Assembly (NCBI GenBank): GCA_051453625.1
Contig: JBOZIK010000001.1
Coordinates: forward strand, 168,448,353 to 168,512,352
Direction: 5' to 3'
Source of the DNA: Welwitschia mirabilis
Taxonomy: Eukaryota; Gnetophyta; Gnetopsida; Welwitschiales
DNA: 64,000 nucleotides
In this document: positions 46,901 through 58,515 of the stretch, piece after piece
Layout of the letters: the number at the start of each line of letters is the position of its first letter
How positions within the stretch are numbered: position 1 is the stretch's first letter
Position numbers and translations under genes: made by a program
The notes under the pieces: generated by a model
Seen by the model: the letters and a program-made list of their open reading frames with translations, nothing else
The model's database searches: none
What the model was told of the DNA's origin: nothing

Positions 46901-47650
46901 GAGTTGATTTGCTTATAAATTAAAATTAAACCATTATCCTTAATGAAAGATAAATCTTATTTATTTACATCTAATCATTTAACTAATTAGTCATATCATG
47001 GATAATTAGTAGTTTCATAATCTACTTCATGACAATGCTTACATATTTCTAGTTCCTTATTTTTTATAATACATTCCATTTTTTCGATTAATTCATTAAT
47101 AGTATTTTTAAATATTCTAGTTTATTATATAGTTTTTCAGTTGTTCCATCATTAATATAATGTATTCTTTTTACCTCCTCCTTATTTTCATCATTTTATT
47201 TCATGTTTCATGCTTAACTCGTTTTGTAAGGTTTTCAAGTAAGATCTCTTGTAGTAGAAATATTTCAATTTCTAACACTCCCTCTCAATTTAATAGATCC
47301 ATCTTTTCTAAAGTTTCTTTATTCAATTCTCTAAGAAATTCCCTTATTTTTTCTCTTACATCTACTCATTAACTAGGACGTCTTTGTAACAAAATACTAT
47401 ATCTATCATAAAATTTATCAAATTTCTCATGTTGACCTTGTTTAATACCCATTATTTGGTTTCTAAGATCTTCCAAACTAATTAAAGATTGATACCCTCC
47501 CAAAATTACAAAATTAATATTAGTCTAACTTCTAATAGTTTGTTTTGAAAGTCTATGATACAAAAGCATTTGCATCTCCTTTAAATTAGAAATCAAAGTA
47601 CATAAGTTTTTAATGTTTTATGTCTAGATAGTTAGCCTTAGGAAAAAAAA
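46901..47650 (-). pseudogene. Gypsy E gag (broken)
   Basis: The minus strand reads SLISLEDLRNQIMGIKQGQH then EKFDKFYDRYSILLQRRP, VREKIREFLREL and NKETLEKMDLLN. These are helical gag (capsid) segments typical of plant gypsy elements. The order and strand agree with the pol genes to the left. At least two stops and one frameshift interrupt it. Confidence 0.7.
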
Positions 47651-48252
47651 TCAAATAAGATCAGATGTAAAATGAGATCTTCATTTCATTTACATTTAAA
47701 TTTTGAACATTATAATAACATTAATATTTTTTTTTTCCCTTTTTTTTGAAGTAAAAAGATCTCATTCATTTTTAGGACAAAATTCTACGAATATACCTAA
47801 ATGATCCATTAATGATGGGACTAAAATCCCATCATATTTTTAAAGAAATTAATTAATAATAACTTCTCTCATTTTTTAAATCATGCTGCTCATTTTCTTT
47901 TTCATTTTTAATCTTTTTTCATCAACTATTAGCTACATCATTTACTATTTTCAACTTAAATTCATCTTGTTCAAAACCTAAATCCTCCTCTTTGATGCAA
48001 ACAATAATAGCATTAACAAAGGTGTAAATTTTTTATAATTCTTAGATGATTTGCAATATCTTCCAAATTGATCTCTTCATCTTCCATTAATATATTTTTA
48101 GAAGTTATATTTTTATTAAGTAATGGTGGTCTTTTCATTTGTCTTAACTATTAATCACCTAAATATTAAGCTTTCTTAATGAATGATTTCTTTGGATATT
48201 GATTTCTATTAATAGATAATTTATGCTCAACAATAGCATAAAAATGATGATT

Positions 48253-49092
48253 CATGATATGTCTAAAAATAAGGATAAATTTAGCAATAAATTCAATTTT
48301 AGATCATGTAGCCCTATTATACTTAAAACCATGCAAACATTGTTTCTTATGTGATCAAAGTTAAGTTAAAATAAAATATTTATTTTATTTTTGTACATAT
48401 TTACACTAAATGAGGTAAAGTATTAATCTTAATCATAAGAAATATTAATTAAAATATCTTAAATTTCTAAAGATGAGATAAAAGAAATAATCCTTGAACA
48501 AAGTCCAAAGTCACTTCAAATTTAAGTTCTTATTTATAAGATTGGTATACTATTCTTAACATAAAAAATAATACCAATAAAAATAAAATATCTTCCTTAT
48601 ACCAACATTTAAATTTACAAATGTCTCTACATATTAAAGAAGGAAATTTTCTGAGTTATCCATTTTCTTTGATTGAAAAAAAAAATTTTAATATTTTAAA
48701 AATCTTACTAAGGTAGTAATAAAGAAAATATTATGTTGGAATAAAGAGAAAGAATAATAGCCTTATGTTAACTATTTTTTCTAGTTAAAACATATTTCCA
48801 ACTTAATGAATAAAATTCTTTTTTAACAAACTAAAATTATTTTCTTACAAGTAAAAAAAATCCTCTATATATTTATGAAAGTCATTTGTTTACATAATAA
48901 AACCTCATTAATTTGATTAATTAAAATTAATTAAATCCATCTTACATCTTTTTCTCTTATTTTTATTTCTATTAATGTCAACTCCAACTACCTATCATAT
49001 ACATCATAGACTATTTCTATATAACTAATGCATTTAACTATACTAAAAATAATAAAAAATTAAATCCATCATGAATATATTTTCCTAAGTTA
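48253..49092 (-). repeat. Gypsy E 5' LTR
   Basis: Partner of 38899-39850, shorter by about 110 bp through deletions in AT-rich parts. On the element strand the internal side (left of 48253) should hold the primer-binding site; only a weak GTTGAGCA-type remnant of a tRNA-Asp site was seen. Confidence 0.75.
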
Positions 49093-51370
49093 TGACTTTG
49101 ACCCTCTTACCTTAGTCTAGAACTATAGGCAATAAAAACTAAATATTAATATTAGTGCAATTTAAGAGATGAATTTCAATAATGTTAAGCCCTAAAGTTT
49201 GCTCTTAGCTAAAATGTAGAATTGTGATAAGTATGTGGCTCACTTAGTTCACCTTGTAAGACTTCAATTTCAAGAACCTTCCATAGCTTATTTGATTGGG
49301 GACTAATTTGTTGAATGAATTCTTAATTAAATATTTCAACTTTTGTTTTGCATATCATACTTAATTTCTACATAGACTTTGAACTGATTATAATCTCACA
49401 TGTATCCAAAGGAATATTTATATGTAGGTATAAAATTATATGATCTGAATATATGACTAAATATGTTAAAACGTGTTGCATGGTAAGAATATATACTATG
49501 CATATTAAAGACCTCCATGATATCCATTCATTTTTCATAATAAGGATCATATATGTTAGCCTTCTAGTTATTCATCAATATCATGAGTATCTCTCTCTTT
49601 AACACATATACATATATACAATGAAGAACTTCATTATATATTTATACTATGGGAATGAAATATTCTATAGAAAACCTCCATTATTATAGAGAAGATACAT
49701 ATTATATATACTAAAAGCCTTTATACCATTGTGATCTATTATGGAAATGGCATATGTCTTTACTAGACATCACTCATGAAATCTATGAGAGTAGCATGGA
49801 AACACACTAGTAGTTCCAAAAAATTGAAATCTTTATAAGCATTAACTTTTATAGGGGATGAATAAATGAGATATTAAGATGCAAATGTAAATATACTCAT
49901 GAGTATAATTGATCCATTGCTGAACATCCCCCTTACCACCACACTCATAATATATTTTAGCTTAAATATGCTATATGGGATACACTCATTTTTCTATATG
50001 ATGACCTATTTTATTGATGAGTAAGTTGGGATGTCTAACTTAGGATATGCACAATAGGTTTGAATATGCACTTAGAAAAACCTTTTTCTTTTTAACGAAT
50101 CTTTTCTTTTATCCTTATGATGAATCTATAAGTGTGAAGTAGTTAAATAATGAGAATACATTATAATGCAAGTATAGCATAAGCTAGATTAAAGCTTATC
50201 ATATCATTTCTTGAAATATTAGTCACAATAAATATTTGACATATGGAGCTAATTTTAGGTCATTCATTTAACTAGTTTGTCTTTGTATTTTTACTATTCT
50301 ATATTTTAGTGAAATAGATCTCTTTCTAGAGTAGTAAAATTTTGAGCCTTACTTAACTAACAACACCATGAGCGATGTATTTTTATGACTTGTGTTAAAT
50401 TCATAGAGCTAGGTAGGTTTCATAATTAATTTTTATGTTTAGTTTTGAGTTGTGTATGTAATTATAGATTATTTAAAGTTAAAAGTAAAATGTATAGAAT
50501 AAAATTTTTACATCATTTTCCTTATTTCTCAATAAAAAATACATTATAAAAATATAATTTCAAATTCATCAATCTATATTACTTTTAATTTTATCCATTT
50601 GTCTTCTTATATAAATTAACTATCGATAATTACCCCCATTTACATAAAATAATCACAAATCCTAACTCTTCCCACATAGTTATTGCCACATCTACTTAAA
50701 TCTACACATTCTAAAGCATAGTTGGTTTTTCCATATAACCTATTCACACTCCCACCAGCATCATTATTGAGTCCTATAATTTCATCATCTTACTTTGCCT
50801 TGTATTGTAGCATCTTTTCTAACTCCACTAGTGCTGCAAATATTTTTATAGTACTGTCAACTTTTAGATTTTTGATCTTTTTCTATTCTTCTTAGATCTA
50901 TGCACTACAACCTCTGACTTGCGTATCTTTGTAGTACCTATTGAACTTAACTTTAGCTAGTACCACTATTAATTATTTTAACACAAGTGTCAACTCTCCG
51001 TGATCATTTTTCTACTCAATTATGATTCACAAATTTACAACTTCTTTTCATAAGGAATTTATACCTTGTTTTGATCCACCATAGCTAGTGCTACTATTAG
51101 AATTTTAGCATCACTATTAATTGTTAGCTTAGCTTTACTACCACTATTATAGGCAAAACTGAGTCACATTCCTCCTATTGTAATTAATATCTATCATAGG
51201 TTTTCATCAATAATCATGTTAAGTTAATCTAAAGGTTTTTTATCACAAAGAAGGCATGTAAGTATGGCTCAGCAAGCATGCCATAAAATACATTGATAAA
51301 ATGAAATTAAAAAAAAATAGAAATACTCTATGTAATAAAGTAAGAAGACATACTTTTTACAAGAAGTCAA
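49093..51370. other. AT-rich stretch without recognised gene
   Basis: No domain was read on either strand. A locally GC-richer part at 50640-51180 repeats AGCTAGTACCACTATTA / AGCTAGTGCTACTATTAG-like text about 120 bp apart, but no protein family was recognised. Confidence 0.4.
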
Positions 51371-51434
51371 GGGGTTCTATACAAATCTATTCATCCTACA
51401 TAGGGGTTCTATACAAATCTATTCATCCTACATA
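51371..51434. repeat. Exact 32-bp tandem duplication
   Basis: The unit beginning GGGGTTCTATACAAATC occurs at 51371 and at 51403 with no mismatch. That is striking in a region where everything else is diverged. Confidence 0.95.
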
Positions 51435-51560
51435 GGTGAAAAGGGAGAGGACTCAAAGAAAGAGGAGGAGGATTCAGGAGTAACACAAGAATACCATGCA
51501 GAGGCTCGATAAGCTTTAATGAAGGCTCTTCCATATAGAGCCCCAAACTACTTATGTAAG
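51435..51560 (+). pseudogene. Unidentified coding-like fragment
   Basis: A GC-richer plus-strand frame reads GEKGEDSKKEEEDSGVTQEY then HAEAR*ALMKALPYRAPNYL. It has a strongly acidic start and a compact, Ala/Arg/Leu-rich second half, with a single stop. No family was recognised. It could be the end of a retroelement ORF or an exon remnant. Confidence 0.3.
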
Positions 51561-51782
51561 AAGATCTTTGTTTATGTAATATGTGTTTCTTTTTTTCTTC
51601 TCTCTTTCTATTTTTTTCTATCTCCTATTCTTATTTTCCATGATACATATAATATTTTTATGCTACATAATAGTAGATTTTATGTTTTTCATCTTTGAGT
51701 CTATGACTGTATGTGATATGTTCTAAATTTATAACTTAATTTAAACCTTGGGATAGTGTTTATATAGACCGTTTTTACCCCC

Positions 51783-51802
51783 CTTTTTTTGAGAAGGGAG
51801 GT
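51783..51802 (+). other. Polypurine-like tract followed by TG
   Basis: A run of C then T precedes GAGAAGGGAGGTGAAAA. A purine tract directly before TG is the layout of a polypurine tract and LTR start on the plus strand. The downstream 360 bp do not match the other LTR X copies, so the call is tentative. Confidence 0.3.
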
Positions 51803-52162
51803 GAAAATTGACACTATTTTCTAAAAATTCATTAAAAATGATGTGAATTAGATAGAAAATCACACTTTTTATTTACTTATAAAGTTTTAAAAATTAATAA
51901 GCTTGACTAAGGAAATGAGATGCTTAATAATAAATGTGAATGCTAATCTTGAAATTTGAACGATTCTAGCTAAGTTTACTAATACATGACTACTGATTAG
52001 GGATCTCTAGATTAATCATAAGAATAAATTTAATAATTAATATAGAACATGAATAATATATGTGAAAATTCTAAATTTTAGATAGCCTTTATAACACTTT
52101 ATTACAAAAATTACTAAGAAACTAGCAAATGGTTAGATGGAGAGTGTTCTTACACTTAGAGT

Positions 52163-54100
52163 TTTACATTTTAAATTTTTTAATTTTAGGAAATTAATAT
52201 ATTCTTAAGGTTTTATATACCATGTTTGTAATTAATTCATTTCTAATCATTTTTGTCCATTAATTTCTGAAATTATTAATAAAAAGGATTGGATTGTATT
52301 ATATCATATATAAGATAATCAAAGCTACCCAAACTTCATAGGAGTTAAACTAGCTCAGAAGGCCATTGTTATTATGTAGATCTTTGATGTCACTAACATT
52401 ATGAAGCAAAGTGAATTCCATAATTTAAGATAAGTTAATTAAGGATTAAAGTGATATATTAAGCTCACAACCTAGTGTTAGACCAATCTATGAACACTAA
52501 AAGTATAAATATATATCCTACCCTATAAGGAGATCTATTGCCTTCTATGTGTTAATAACAAGGATGTACCAATGAATAAATTTATCCTTAAGAAGGACTA
52601 TAAAAGTAAAAATTACCTAAATGGATAATCATCCTTTAAACTTCATCTTTTCATTCATTCATCTCTAATTCATATTAAAGCTTTGAGTTCATCTTTATTA
52701 AAGTATCATACATTATCATTCATTAAGACTCTACATTTCCAAAATTTCAATGGCTATAATAAGGATTTGTCTTATTATGATGTTCTTATCCTCCCTTCCC
52801 CTTAATTAGATATAGGGAATAACTATTTAATTTGACATCTATCATGTCTTATCTTAGAATTAATCTATAGTTTTGTATTCTCTGTAGTGGTTGTATCATT
52901 AATGAATGAAATTTGATCTATGATTTGATATGCTTGACTTTTCTATATGTGATTCAGTTAAGACAACTACTGTTTTGTATGATTTATGTAATTGATATAT
53001 TAAAAGATGATATATTTCATGCTATCTTGATGTTTTTCTATATTTCATTAAAAAAATAACAATTATATTCTTGTTATTTCTTTATGTTTAGAATCTATAA
53101 AATAATAATTTAGTACATATTTAGAAAACTAAGTTATGCTTAGTGGATTATCTCTTAGTTGTCTAAGGTTTTCATGATAGCTTATCTTGTGATTAGTTAT
53201 TCCTGATTCCTAGGATGAGATATTAGTTTAATTATATATACTTCTTAATTACTTTTTAGATCTTTATTATACTTAAGATTTGCTTGTGAAACATTTAATA
53301 GTTCTTGTAAGCTTTAAAGTACTTTTATAGTCCATTTGAGAGAATGATAATTAGGGTTACTTGTACTAAAATAAAAGCTCTATTTTATTTTTTAAAACTA
53401 CTACATGTATCTTAATCACTAGGGCACATCTTCCACATATTATAACTTATTACAAAAATCAAGATGTGATAATATCTAAGTAATAAAATATTTATTATAG
53501 ATTCTAAATGTTATGAAAGTAATAAATTTAAAAATTTTGCATATTAGAATGGAATGTAAAAAATACTATAATAGTATGAAAGATGTCATAAACACTAATA
53601 TATTAATAATCTAAATCTTCAGAACACATTGAAAGAACAAATCTAAATGAAGAATAGGAAAGAACATCTAAAATTTACTATTGTATAATCAATAATCATA
53701 ATTATATCAATGACACAAAAAAAAATCCAATCATAGATAAAAGCACATTTTCTAATGATGCAAACATTATAGAAAATATCAATTTATTATAAAATTAAAT
53801 ACTTATACTTAGCAAGAAAAATTTCTTATAAATCAATCATTTCCTTATACCCAAGGAGGGAGAAAAGAGGCTTAGAACCCTATAATGAGATAAGCCTTTA
53901 TCATAACCATAGCAAATATAGAAATAAAGTAACATATTTTTTTATGGAATAAGGGAGTTATTTAAATATTAATAAACAATCTCAATGTTAAGTTACTAGA
54001 ACGTAACCTTTAAGGTAGGTTTTTTTTATAGTCTTAATTAGAATTGTGAACTACATGAGTATGTACATGTTGCATTCATGTTAATAGTAGATGGTTATTA
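52163..54100 (+). repeat. LTR X, third copy (solo-like)
   Basis: 52163-53470 aligns with 18249-19650 on the same strand, including the TATA-like TATAAAAG at 52599 and the GAGTTCATCTTTATTA segment. 53480-53990 aligns with 12900-13500. No gag or pol was recognised on either side, so it behaves like a solo LTR or an end fragment. Confidence 0.6.
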
Positions 54101-55649
54101 AAAAATATCCTTGGACATTAGGATTTAGATTTGTGATTCTTCATTTATTTTGATATTTAATTTGTTACTTCAACTACTAGACTATTTTTAGCACCATAAT
54201 TTAAGGCTGATTCAGTAATGTATGCACTATTTAATTACCCATTTATTTTGGAATCCATTTATCCTAAGAATATTGGTAACACTAGTGCTTTGAATGATGG
54301 CATTGGTAATGTTGGATTCCTTGGCTTCTATGAAAGCTGAGTAGCTTAGAGTTACCTATAATTAAGATTCTAAACATTAGTTCTTTTTAATAACATTCTC
54401 AAAATTATAAGGATGAAACTTAAATCATGATATCTCAATAACAAACATTATATTTATAGTATTAAAATAAATTATTTATTAAAATAAAAAAGGAAAAATA
54501 TGTTAAAATTTAAATGTAAACACATAATCAACTACTAACTTTTTACTTTATGGTCAATGTTGGCCACTACATATAAGAAGGTGAATGTTTATTGATTTTC
54601 ATAAGGTAAAATGAATTGATAACTTTAGATAAAGTATATGATCAACTCCAATAAAAGTGTTTGGCATAAAGAATATTACAATAAAGACTTATGAATATTA
54701 TCAGCATCAAATTTTTTAATTAAAGTTAAGATTTGGATGATGTGCATTTATCTCTAAACTTATAATACATTACTCTAAAATTATTTTATTAAAGCTATAT
54801 CCTTTTGAATTTTACCTATTTCTACTTTGAGAACATAAGTTAAATTTTCTATGATTTAATTAATCAAACTCATTATCTCCTTTGGTCTAAAGTATATGCA
54901 TATTTTTAATAGTATCATTTCTTATGACTAATAAATTATTAATAAACATTTAAATTAAAGTGAATGTTGATGTGTTTCATTATGAATAATTAAAATTATT
55001 GAAAAATAGATATATGATAGTGGAGGCATTAATTATAGAATAGAATAAAGGAAGAAAACATTCATCTTACAAAAATGAAATAAAACATAGACATGCATTA
55101 ACATAAAAAATATCAAATAAAAACATAGAGATTAAGATGTTTTGAATCTTTTTTTGACATACGTCTAGAAGATAGAGTAGTGCTTTATCAGATTAGAATA
55201 ACTCACAAATACAACCCTTCTTCTCTAAATAAATTTATAATAAAAAATTTCATACCTATTCTCTTGAATCCATGCCTCCTTTTAAAGACTCATTTTAGGA
55301 TTAAAGTTATAAATTAATCATCAATTAATATTAACTTAATCTCACTTCATATGATATAAATATACATTTCCATTTATAATGTCTAAAAAGGTAAGATCCT
55401 TATGTTAATAAAAGTTAATAAAATAAAGCATGATAAAAAATGAACATTTAACTTTATCTTTTTTTTAAGAACATTTTAGCCTTTTCTAACCTACATCCAG
55501 TAAGAAAGGCTCTTGTAGATCTATCATGATTTTACAAAAAACATTACAAAACTATGGTCATGTAATATTCCCAATGAAATAACTCTTTTCACTCAATAAA
55601 ATGAGTCACAAATAAATAAGAGAGAAAAACCTAAGAAAACCCTAAAAAT
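54101..55649. other. AT-rich stretch without recognised feature
   Basis: No coding motif, tRNA or repeat pair was recognised. Confidence 0.4.
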
Positions 55650-57000
55650 GGATACTAAAGGAGCTTTTTAAATTATAAGGACCATAAAAATAATCATAGG
55701 ATCTCCTTAACTAATAAAATTGGTTATTAAATAACCACCATCAATAATGGAACACCCTTGTATATCTAATATGATTCAAAATAATTTTTGATAATACCAA
55801 AATGCTCTTAACACTTTCTAGGAAATCTAAAATAACTTTGATTAATGATTAAGTTTTTATGTACCTCTGATGGACCTTAGAACAACCTTAGAAGATAGCA
55901 AATTACTCTAATGACCTGATGTTATTAAGAAACTTAGTGAATTTAATCATGCGTTTGATGACTTTAGTGAATTAAAATAGCTCCAATTGATAATAGGATG
56001 CCTTGTATAAACTATTATCTTTAAACTATAGTATGTTCTTTAGACTCCTTAAATAGTATCTTTCAATTGTAGGATTTTGAATACCATATATGGTACATTT
56101 AAAGTAAATTCCAATAGCATTTCACTATCTACTATTAGCTTTGAAACTCTTGTTTATGGTGGGATTTCCTATATACTTCTAAGAGATTTTAAAATAATAT
56201 CCTTCAATATTGTTGTGGAATTAAAGCTTTTTAAATGATGTCATCTAACATAAAGATGTTTCATATAGATTTGAAATGCATAAAACTACTTTTAATGATA
56301 GTAGAATCACTTATATATCAGCCTACCCTAACATTCCTTAGTCATCTTTCAAATTCTTAAACCAAATTTATAGAAAAAATTAGCAGAGAAACCTAAGAAG
56401 AAAAATTCAATGTTTTACTACCTTATGTAAACCATGAAAATAATCAAGAAATGTCCTTAACTAGTTCGTTGGGTAGTTAAATAGCCATTAGAACTAGTGA
56501 AATATCTTTAACAAACCTAGATGATTTATAATAACTTTAGTCAATAGTGGAACACTCTTAGCACTACTCAAGTAACTTGAATTACCTCTAATCAATAGGT
56601 AAGTGCTTCATATAATTCTTATAAGCTTTAAAAAAACCTAAAAAATAGTAAAATGTTATTCATACTTCTTGGATAATCACCTTTAATAATATGGTACTAT
56701 TAAGAAACCTAGTGAATTTAATATGGCTTTCAATTATCTTAATGTATTCTAAACAATTCCTATTAGTAATGTGATATCTCCTATACCTCTAGAAGGATTT
56801 GACAGGTTGTCCTTTAATACTGGGATGTCCTTAAGACTAATGATATCTTCCAATAGTAAAACATAGTGTATAAATATGACATGCTTTAGATTAGTTCCAA
56901 CAATATTAATAACCATTATTGATTACAATAGGTATCAAGCAGCTCCTTATGATAGTGGTATATCCTTTACATAATATAATGATAGTCTAAGTTTTACTAT
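55650..57000. repeat. Degenerate tandem array, about 50-bp unit, with a higher-order repeat near 770 bp
   Basis: Units keep a common plan: CAATAGTGGAACACTCTTA-like half, then CTTCTAGG..TTTAAAAT-like half. Examples are GTGGGATTTCCTATATACTT (56159), GTGATATCTCCTATACCTCT (56771) and TACTGGGATGTCCTTAAGAC (56818). Larger blocks repeat as well: GAGAAAAACCTAAG at 55622 against GAGAAACCTAAG at 56386, and TAAGAAACTTAGTGAATTTA at 55926 against TAAGAAACCTAGTGAATTTA at 56701. It is a decayed minisatellite or satellite fragment. Confidence 0.65.
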
Positions 57001-58285
57001 TTACAAATCTCATCATGCTCTTTATAATATAATAATATTTAGAGTTTTGATATTTATTTTTTAACATTTCATAAATGAATAAATAAATAACTAAAAGAAG
57101 ATAAGGTAAATCAAGAAAGAATTAACTTATGAACATGCAACCTCAATTAGTGAAATAAGATTGGTGAATGATTAATATATTAATTCATGGACACGATTAT
57201 TAAATAATTACTTAATGCATAATTAATAATTAATGAAGATTAATCAAGTGATTAATATATGTCATAAAAATAAAACACACATAAGTAATATAAGAATGTT
57301 TAGAAAAATCTAATGAAAAAAATACATGAAAAAGGTGAAAATGTGAGAATTTCAAAAAGATGAGAAACAAGAAGAAAAGAAAAGGTTATGTAAGAAAGAA
57401 AGATATGAAGATAGTTTTCAAAATGTAATGCATGTTAAATATATTTTTTCTAAAGTTATAATATTTTTAAACTTCCATTCAATAAGTTTCTTGAGTTTTA
57501 AACTTCCAAGTGCAAATCTAAGAGAGGAAAGAGTGATATTTTTATAACAGAAATAACATTTTCAACATTTCATTAATATTAGAAGTTTTAAGGCTTAAAA
57601 TACCTCCCCTTTCCAAGAAAAAAGAGGAATTCCTAAGGTGAGAAATAAAGGAAGAAGATCTTACATAATGTTATTTACAAAGGTATGCTAAATGTTACGT
57701 ATGTTACTAAGATAGTAGCCTCATTACATTATGCACAGTAATAATTCTTGTATTGTGTACAACATTTTTATTAATTTAAAGCTATTATAAATATTATTTT
57801 AAGCCTATTAGTTCTAAGCTAAGGTTCTCATAATGTAAGGTTACTTTATGGAAATTTACAATTATGATTAATCGATGTTGAATGGACATAATTAGATGAG
57901 TAGAGATTCTAAATGGGACGTAACATAAAAGTCGTGAATTATTATTATAGTATGCTACATTTCATTAATGAGCCTCTTATTACTAAAATATAGAAATGCA
58001 CTTTTATATACATAAATGTCCTTAAACAAATCATTTGTTATTCCAACCTACTTTGAACATTTTTTTTGAGCTAATATATTTTTTTATAATGTGCATAAAA
58101 TAGTAATAGCACCTAATTATCTATTGTAGAAAATTTTAATGTAATGCTTTTCCTTCTCATTAATTGTATTATAAGTTATCATAGAATTTTTTTTTTCATT
58201 TATTTGAAAGCTCATAATTATAGGAATAGTATCATTTGAGAGGCTTAAACTTGTGTATAATTAGATCCTTACTAAAAATTATGTC
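57001..58285. other. AT-rich stretch without recognised feature
   Basis: A purine-rich patch occurs at 57310-57400. No motif was recognised. Confidence 0.4.
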
Positions 58286-58515
58286 TACCATTGGCTTCTA
58301 TGATTGTATTATAAGGACAAACCCTCACATAACATTGTTATATTTTTAGTAATAATCATGATGAAGATTACTATTATGATAATAGCCTTTGTTTTCATGT
58401 CTTATATTTTAGTAATAATTACAATGAAGAACATTATTATGATAATAGCCTTTGTTTACATGTCCATCATTGGCCTCCATAATTATGATATGGACTCTCA
58501 CATGGCACATGGAGA
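58286..58515. repeat. Nested duplication (64-bp tandem inside an about 183-bp repeat)
   Basis: A 64-bp unit (TATATTTTTAGTAATAATCA at 58339; TATATTTTAGTAATAATTAC at 58403) is tandemly doubled and ends in TTATGATAATAGCCTTTGTT. The flanks CATTGGCTTCTATGATTG (58289) and CATTGGCCTCCATAATTA (58472) repeat too. The open frames on both strands here follow from the repeat. Confidence 0.8.

Larger units (their letters stand above)
38899..49092 (-). mobile_element. Gypsy E: LTR retrotransposon with both LTRs
   Basis: Left LTR 38899-39850 and right LTR about 48253-49092 align along their length, and gag and pol between them read on the minus strand. The right LTR is therefore the 5' LTR. Both ends fit TG..CA with one C-to-T change. 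A purine-rich AAAAATAGG precedes the left LTR on the element strand and may be the polypurine tract. The outer flanks (ATTAA, TGACT) do not form a target-site duplication. The element seems to have inserted at the end of gypsy D's integrase remnant. About 3.4 kb between integrase and 3' LTR is non-coding. Confidence 0.75.

Noticed and set aside
49093-50400. Continuation of gypsy D right of gypsy E
   Set aside because: No plus-strand gypsy motif was readable there, so a nested insertion into gypsy D could not be confirmed from the right side.
55650-57000. CRISPR-like spaced repeats
   Set aside because: Units are contiguous and diverged with no constant repeat and unique spacers, and the DNA is a plant nuclear sequence.
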